Shown piece by piece: positions 59,940-64,000 of a stretch of 64,000 nucleotides of DNA. Numbering within the stretch: the stretch's first letter is position 1; every line of letters starts with the position of its first letter. The notes under the pieces were generated by a model. The model made no database searches and had not been told where the DNA came from. It saw only the letters and a program-made list of their open reading frames with translations. Location of the stretch: positions 103,740-167,739 of IMG/VR virus record IMGVR_UViG_3300028129_000005. One strand, written 5' to 3'. A program made the translations under genes and the position numbers. This DNA is from a virus.

Positions 59940-60452
59940 ATGGCAGATTTAAAGATGAACTTATCACAACTAGAAACAAAGAGAGACGAACTTATCAAAG
60001 AAATTGATGCGACTTCAAAGGATATGACTAATAAAACCTATGATGTTGATTTCGTAAGTAACGCTAATATTAACAAAACATTATCTCATCTAGATAAAAA
60101 TTACAAATGGACAGTTAAGAATGCTGCTCTTTTAATTAATCTTCACGAAGCTCTAAAGGCTGAAAAAACTAGAATTTCAAAAGAAGGTGGCGATGCAATA
60201 GTAGCCCTAAAAACAGTTCCACTTAATACACTATACAGTGCTCTGACAACACTTGAAGGAACAGGCGTATCTCAGGCAAAAGCATTTACAACTCTTCTTA
60301 CACAGGTAGGTTTCAATATTAGTGAAGCCATGAAAACTATGCAGGAATCAAATAAAGAAATACAAACTCTTCATGTTTCTTTAGCTGAAGTTGAAAAAGA
60401 AATAGAAGAGAATAACGTAGAAACAGTAACACCGGATGAAGTTAGCAAGTAA
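59940..60452 (+). CDS. Hypothetical coiled-coil protein
   Basis: 170 residues; helices at both ends (LETKRDELIKEID, IQTLHVSLAEVEKEIEE) with coiled-coil periodicity. No family recognised. Overlaps the next gene by 17 bases. Confidence 0.5.
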   Translation: MADLKMNLSQLETKRDELIKEIDATSKDMTNKTYDVDFVSNANINKTLSHLDKNYKWTVKNAALLINLHEALKAEKTRISKEGGDAIVALKTVPLNTLYSALTTLEGTGVSQAKAFTTLLTQVGFNISEAMKTMQESNKEIQTLHVSLAEVEKEIEENNVETVTPDEVSK

Positions 60453-60951
60453 ATCTAAAAACAGATTAGAACTCTTAGACGTAATTCAAGAAGGAATTAC
60501 GGTCGAAGATACGACTCTATCTGTTGAAAAGATTAAGCAATTAGCCTATCCTAGCCTTTTAGAAAAGGTAAGTGGATGGGTTACTGAAAAGAAAGGTTTT
60601 AGCGGAGGTCTTGCAAAAGAGAAAGCTAAAACAATGATTAAATTTGATAGTAGTAAAACAACGGGTGCAAGAAGCATGCATTTTATGGGAACTACTAACA
60701 AGCCCACTCTCACCGTAGAGAGTGCTGGAATTAAGGTTGCTATAGAATTTATTAAAGGAGATAGAGGCTCAGATTTAAGAGAAGCCATCGGACAATCGAT
60801 GATATACTCAACAGCGTATGATTTTGTAATGTGTGTATTTTTAGATTCAACTGATGATAAAAGAATTAAAGGAGGATCTTCTTCAATCACAGAACATTAT
60901 TTTTTAAACAACCTTTGGGATAATTTTAACGTAAAGTTTACATTAGTATAA
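60436..60951 (+). CDS. Hypothetical, weakly nuclease-like protein
   Basis: 171 residues. The stretch GIKVAIEFIKGDRGSDLREAIGQSMIYS, then YDFVMCVFLD, has the strand-helix-strand shape of a restriction-endonuclease-like core, but a complete D/ExK triad is not clear. No function is claimed. Confidence 0.45.
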   Translation: MKLASKSKNRLELLDVIQEGITVEDTTLSVEKIKQLAYPSLLEKVSGWVTEKKGFSGGLAKEKAKTMIKFDSSKTTGARSMHFMGTTNKPTLTVESAGIKVAIEFIKGDRGSDLREAIGQSMIYSTAYDFVMCVFLDSTDDKRIKGGSSSITEHYFLNNLWDNFNVKFTLV

Positions 60952-60961
60952 CAAACCATAT

Positions 60962-61492
60962 ATGCAAATATTCGTAACATCAAACCAACAGTTTGGGAGA
61001 CCTGGGGCTATCAAGAAGTATGATAGGCCCTTTTCTTCGCTAGAAGAAATGAATGAAACATTAATAGAAAACTGGAACCTTACAGTTTCACCCGAAGATG
61101 TAGTATATGTTTTAGGTAATTTTGGATGGGATCCGACCACCGTAGAGAACTGTATTAATACATTAAATGGCCATATATATTTTATAGAAGGAGAATTTGA
61201 TAAAGCGACTGTTGACGTTTCTATGCTTCCTAACGCAGATAAGAAGATGGAAGAAATAGGACAAATAGACTTTTTACCAGAAATGGACGCATGTATGTCT
61301 TATTGGCCTCTTTCAATTTGGCCTGGTAAATACTTATTAAGCGGTCATCCTTCTAAGAAAATTAAAACAAGTCCTTCTAAAAAGATAATTAACGTATCAT
61401 GTGACCAATGGTCTTATAAACCAGTTAACATAAAATCACTGATAGGGTTGTTCGAGGAAAATAATTTGAAAAAAAGTGAAAATAAACAGTAA
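60962..61492 (+). CDS. Degenerate metallophosphoesterase (pseudoenzyme)
   Basis: 176 residues clearly of the phage calcineurin-like phosphoesterase family. RPFSSLEEMNETLIENWN, VVYVLGNFG, LNGHIYFIEGEFD and WSYKPVNIKSL match its usual blocks. The metal ligands are gone: SDxHFG is SNQQFG (7-12), GDF is GNF (52-54), GNHD is GEFD (77-80), and GHSHG is GHPSK. The fold seems kept without catalysis, suggesting a binding or regulatory role. The last residues, ENKQ, lie within the repeated block containing promoter copy 5. Confidence 0.8.
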   Translation: MQIFVTSNQQFGRPGAIKKYDRPFSSLEEMNETLIENWNLTVSPEDVVYVLGNFGWDPTTVENCINTLNGHIYFIEGEFDKATVDVSMLPNADKKMEEIGQIDFLPEMDACMSYWPLSIWPGKYLLSGHPSKKIKTSPSKKIINVSCDQWSYKPVNIKSLIGLFEENNLKKSENKQ

Positions 61493-61496
61493 AAAG

Positions 61497-61528
61497 TTTT
61501 TTTATCTCAGATATTTTGCTTATATTAG
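61497..61528 (+). promoter_or_regulatory. Repeated promoter-like element, copy 5
   Basis: T7, ATCTCAG, spacer ATATTTTGCT and TATATTAG, 34 bases before the ECF-like sigma gene. Part of a longer near-identical block with copy 6, extending upstream into the previous gene's stop. Confidence 0.8.
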
Positions 61529-61562
61529 TATAGTAATTAATTAAAAACCAAAAATATAACGT

Positions 61563-62162
61563 ATGGCTACCTACAAACAACTAACTCAAAACTTTCTAGA
61601 AACAGGATCAGATCAAGACTTCGCAGCTCTTTACAACAAGATAAAGCCAGGTCTAACTTCGTACATTTACAAAATAGTTAAAGATCGTGAAATGGCAGAA
61701 GACATTGCAGTAAACACATTAACTAAGATGTGGACCAAAATAGAACAATATAACCCAAGTTACGGAATTACTACTTGGTTATATAGAATCGCATTTAACG
61801 ACTCTTTAGGTTATATTAAAAAAAGAAATCAAACTACGTCTTTGAGTAAATTATCAGAATATGGTGTAGAAGTAAGTGGCACTGGATCAGTTTCAAATAC
61901 TCTAAAAGATTTAGTCTTAGATCATGAAGAAAAAACTGAACAAGATTATCTAGAAGAAGATGACGCTCTTCAAGACAAATACATTAAAACTCTAGAAGCT
62001 ATGCAAAATCTAAAAGAAATGTATAGAGATATTCTAGTAGACAGAATGGTAAATCATATGAAATATGACCAACTAGCAACTAAATATAAACTTCCACTGC
62101 AGACTATTAAAAATAGAATTCGTAGAGGTAAAGCTTTAATCGTTGAAGCTGTAGAAAAATAA
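61563..62162 (+). CDS. ECF-type RNA polymerase sigma factor
   Basis: 199 residues. Region 2 (about 15-90): FAALYNKIKPGLTSYIYKIVKDREMAEDIA, TLTKMWTKIEQYNPSYGITTWLYRIAFN and KKR. An acidic linker follows (105-138), then region 4 with helix-turn-helix (MKYDQLATKYKLPLQTIKNRIRRGKALI). Same layout as Bacteroidota ECF sigmas. It is distinct from the gp55-like factor at 26122. It lies behind promoter copy 5, so it is probably early, and may direct a middle class or redirect host polymerase. Confidence 0.88.
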   Translation: MATYKQLTQNFLETGSDQDFAALYNKIKPGLTSYIYKIVKDREMAEDIAVNTLTKMWTKIEQYNPSYGITTWLYRIAFNDSLGYIKKRNQTTSLSKLSEYGVEVSGTGSVSNTLKDLVLDHEEKTEQDYLEEDDALQDKYIKTLEAMQNLKEMYRDILVDRMVNHMKYDQLATKYKLPLQTIKNRIRRGKALIVEAVEK

Positions 62163-62181
62163 ATATGAAAGGAAGCACAAC

Positions 62182-62382
62182 ATGCAAGAAGGAAAGAAGA
62201 ATGACCCAGAGTTTGTGTTCTGTTATTGGGACGAATTTAAACCTAACGTAGAAAAAGATGATAGTAGTAGTTTACAAGAAGAGCAAGACGGCAAAGAAAT
62301 TATACATGACGGTATTCGAAAACGAAGCAACACCGGACAGGATAATAAATGCGAAAGCAAGAAAGCCTCTGATTCCGAATGA
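62182..62382 (+). CDS. Small acidic hypothetical protein
   Basis: 66 residues beginning MQEGKKNDPEFVFCYWDEFKP; the second half is low-complexity and overlaps another frame at 62306. The start has a purine-rich leader. Real in its first half at least, judging by composition. Confidence 0.4.
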   Translation: MQEGKKNDPEFVFCYWDEFKPNVEKDDSSSLQEEQDGKEIIHDGIRKRSNTGQDNKCESKKASDSE

Positions 62383-62470
62383 ATATGAAATCGTAGAGTT
62401 AGGAATGGGATCAAGTTTTATTAAGTGGTATAAAGATAAGCATAAAATTAAAAAACATGAATTGGCGTAA
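62306..62470 (+). CDS. Small hypothetical protein
   Basis: 54 residues from ATG 62306 (MTVFENEATPDRIINAKARK, then PNEYEIVELGMGSSFIKWY). The frame stays open further upstream to 62258, but the later ATG gives more protein-like sequence. Overlaps the preceding frame by 77 bases and the next gene by 14. Confidence 0.5.
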   Translation: MTVFENEATPDRIINAKARKPLIPNEYEIVELGMGSSFIKWYKDKHKIKKHELA

Positions 62471-62597
62471 TCAAATTGACGAATGGGACGAAGAATTTTA
62501 CGAAGATCGTCCTAGGAAGGGTAAATTGCCTAAAATGAAAGACGTTGAAAAATCGCTAGCAAGCAAAAAAAGAAAAGATATTGAAAATAAACAGTAA
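62457..62597 (+). CDS. Small hypothetical protein
   Basis: 46 charged residues (MNWRNQIDEWDEEFYEDRPR to KDIENKQ). Its C-terminal ENKQ and stop lie in the repeated block that carries promoter copy 6, exactly as for the pseudo-phosphoesterase before copy 5. Confidence 0.5.
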   Translation: MNWRNQIDEWDEEFYEDRPRKGKLPKMKDVEKSLASKKRKDIENKQ

Positions 62598-62601
62598 AAA
62601 G

Positions 62602-62633
62602 TTTTTTTATCTCAGAAATTTTGCTTATATTAG
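62602..62633 (+). promoter_or_regulatory. Repeated promoter-like element, copy 6
   Basis: T7, ATCTCAG, spacer AAATTTTGCT and TATATTAG, 23 bases before the nucleotidase start. Confidence 0.78.
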
Positions 62634-62656
62634 ATAAGTAATTAATTAAACAAGTA

Positions 62657-63214
62657 ATGAATCATCAAGAAACATCAATAGAAAAATTAGAATCAGCTCC
62701 TCAAAGTACAACTGAGAAAGCAATCGATACTCTATTTTCTGTACTATGTTCTTCTTCTAAAAAAAGCAAGAAGATAGTTTACGTGGATATGGATGGCGTC
62801 TTAGTAGATTTACATGCAAAACTCAGAGAATATCCTGAAGACGTTGTAAAATCTCTAGGAAACGATATTGATAAATTACCTGCTCTTTTCCTCGATCCTC
62901 CTCCAATGGAAGGTGCGATTGAAGCCTTTAACATTCTTTGTTCTTTATTCGATGTGTATATTCTATCAACTGCACCTTGGGATAATCCTGAAGCTTTAAT
63001 GCACAAAAGACTATGGGTTGAAAAGCATCTAGGAAAAAATGCATATAAAAGATTAATTCTTTCTCACAACAAACATTTAAATGTTGGAGACTTTTTAATC
63101 GATGATAGAACTGCAAACGGAGCTGGTCAATTTACAGGAGAACATATTCATTTTGGAACAGAAAAATGGCCAGATTGGAAGGCTACTTTAGACTATCTTA
63201 TACCTCACGCTTAA
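62657..63214 (+). CDS. 5'(3')-deoxyribonucleotidase-like HAD phosphatase
   Basis: 185 residues. HAD motifs: YVDMDGVLVDL (nucleophile), LSTAPWDNPEALMHKRLWVEKHLG (motif II and specificity helix) and LSHNKHLNVGDFLIDDR (Lys and acidic pair), ending HFGTEKWPDW. This is the NT5C family pattern. It would dephosphorylate dNMPs and balance nucleotide pools. The first 38 residues are an extra Ser/Thr-rich extension. Ends convergently with the minus-strand gene (17-base overlap). Confidence 0.85.
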   Translation: MNHQETSIEKLESAPQSTTEKAIDTLFSVLCSSSKKSKKIVYVDMDGVLVDLHAKLREYPEDVVKSLGNDIDKLPALFLDPPPMEGAIEAFNILCSLFDVYILSTAPWDNPEALMHKRLWVEKHLGKNAYKRLILSHNKHLNVGDFLIDDRTANGAGQFTGEHIHFGTEKWPDWKATLDYLIPHA

Positions 63215-63575
63215 ATATAAGCTTAATCCAGTTATATCTTTTTCTGGATTCTAAGTATTTATAATTCTTTTCATTGGCATACGCTTCTCTTTCAAATGAG
63301 ATGTTACGGTATGCTCCGGTTCCATAGATGAACAATTTTATAAACCATTCAGTAACATATAGAATATAGAAAGGAATCACTAAAAGTTCTTCCTGCTGCT
63401 TTATATGTATAGATTCATGATTAATAATCCTCTTCGCTCTTCCTCTCCACCATTTACCAGAATCATACTTTTCTCTTAGAACGATAAAGGGCCAAAGGGT
63501 AATTCCTCCAATTGACATAAACCAGCTTACTGCGTTTAAAAATCTGTCACTATATTTAATAATCGGTGTTTTCAT
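63198..63575 (-). CDS. Membrane protein with zincin-like HExxH motif
   Basis: 125 residues from ATG 63575 (a GTG 33 bases earlier is less likely). NHESIHIKQQEELL carries HExxH, flanked by hydrophobic helices (SWFMSIGGITLWPFIVL and LLVIPFYILYVTEWFIKLFI). FEREAYANE could give the third zinc ligand. Small membrane proteins of this type occur in Bacteroidota and their phages. Protease activity is not proven. Confidence 0.7.
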   Translation of the reverse strand: MKTPIIKYSDRFLNAVSWFMSIGGITLWPFIVLREKYDSGKWWRGRAKRIINHESIHIKQQEELLVIPFYILYVTEWFIKLFIYGTGAYRNISFEREAYANEKNYKYLESRKRYNWIKLIFKREV

Positions 63576-63588
63576 ATAGTATATATCA

Positions 63589-63596
63589 GATATATA
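63589..63596 (+). promoter_or_regulatory. Late-promoter-like octamer GATATATA
   Basis: 70 bases before the signal-peptide gene at 63667. An inverted GATATATA (63580-63587, minus strand) is next to it but too near the minus-strand start. Confidence 0.4.
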
Positions 63597-63666
63597 ACCT
63601 AAGCCCACGTCAGAACGCTGACATTTAACTTCTTGGGCAGAAATCTATTAAACACTTTTTTTACAA

Positions 63667-64000
63667 ATGCTGAAATACTCAATGATAGCCTTTCTGGGGC
63701 TTTTCCTAGTTACTAGCGCCTATGCGCAAACCTGTGATTTAACACTCATAAGTCAAACACCACCTGCCACAACAGAAGATGACCATTCTTTTGTAATTGA
63801 ATTTGTTAATGCAGAAAATTGTGGATGTAATGAATTTACTCAATACGATGGAAATACTTGCGATGGCAATGGGTCTAGTTCCGTAAATAATAATGAAAAT
63901 GTATCTCATCTTGTTTTTGGTATTCATTATGTAAATGAAATCACTGGAGAAGACTTAGGAGAAAACACAGATTGTACTTCTACAACATTTCATCCAGGTT
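63667..64000 (+). CDS. Secreted protein with signal peptide, partial (runs off window)
   Basis: Open frame from ATG 63667 to the window edge with no stop. A classical signal peptide, MLKYSMIAFLGLFLVTSAYA, is followed by a Cys-containing, Asn/Thr-rich mature part (QTCDLTLISQTPP, NAENCGCNEFTQY). A secreted or periplasmic product is unusual for a phage gene. It might be a host-type adhesin-like or tail-fibre-region protein; the C-terminus is not visible. Confidence 0.65.
   Translation, partial: MLKYSMIAFLGLFLVTSAYAQTCDLTLISQTPPATTEDDHSFVIEFVNAENCGCNEFTQYDGNTCDGNGSSSVNNNENVSHLVFGIHYVNEITGEDLGENTDCTSTTFHPG

Overview
This window is AT-rich and almost gapless. It reads as part of the genome of a T4-like contractile-tailed phage (or a prophage-like copy of one) that infects a Bacteroidota, probably flavobacterial, host. 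The T4 core is recognisable by protein motifs: split DNA polymerase gp43, sliding clamp gp45, clamp loader gp44, UvsX recombinase, gp41 helicase, gp46/gp47 nuclease, RNase H, NrdA/NrdB, late sigma gp55, portal gp20, prohead protease gp21, major capsid gp23, terminase gp16/gp17, sheath gp18, tube gp19, gp15, a gp14-like neck protein and a gp26/gp51-like chaperone pair. The host guess is inference. It rests on A-rich leaders without clear Shine-Dalgarno sequences before most starts, and on promoter boxes resembling the Bacteroidota -33/-7 type.

Layout. 48-3576: three large or acidic proteins carrying N-terminal peptides that resemble T4 capsid-targeting sequences. 3644-5931: methylglyoxal synthase, a nucleotidyltransferase and a dTDP-glucose dehydratase-like enzyme. 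6027-9521: small genes, a glycosyltransferase and a dUTPase/MazG-like enzyme. 9521-22964: replication and recombination, with the DNA polymerase cut into two genes by nrdB-nrdA-gp45. 23001-34819: an AAA+ ATPase with a capsid-targeting-like leader, tail completion, late sigma and head genes. 34811-38739: clamp loader, RNase H and neighbours. 38781-52085: neck, terminase, sheath, tube, chaperones and tape measure. 52126-52292: two tRNAs. 52357-63575: accessory genes (PspC-like, thermonuclease, RmlC, HAD phosphatase, Fpg/Nei, flavodoxin-fold reductase, epimerase, guanylate kinase-like, a dead phosphoesterase, an ECF-type sigma factor, a deoxyribonucleotidase) and a minus-strand zincin-like membrane protein. 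A signal-peptide gene runs off the right edge.

Regulation is visible. Six copies of a rigid 32-base element (T7, ATCTCAG, ten-base spacer, TATATTAG) precede early/accessory or replication genes. A different octamer, (G/A)ATATATA, lies mostly 20-33 bases before the starts of virion genes and resembles the T4 late promoter. The phage encodes a gp55-like sigma, a gp45 clamp and a separate ECF-like sigma, so a two-tier transcription programme is likely.

The points most worth following are these. A protease-scaffold fusion has an in-frame internal start. A possible prfB-like +1 frameshift joins the gp26-like and gp51-like chaperones. A set of proteins shares an N-terminal peptide ending in an NE-(A/S/G)-type cleavage site, and one of them is an AAA+ ATPase. 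The DNA polymerase is split. One metallophosphoesterase homologue has lost its metal ligands. All functional calls come from reading motifs by eye; no database search was run.
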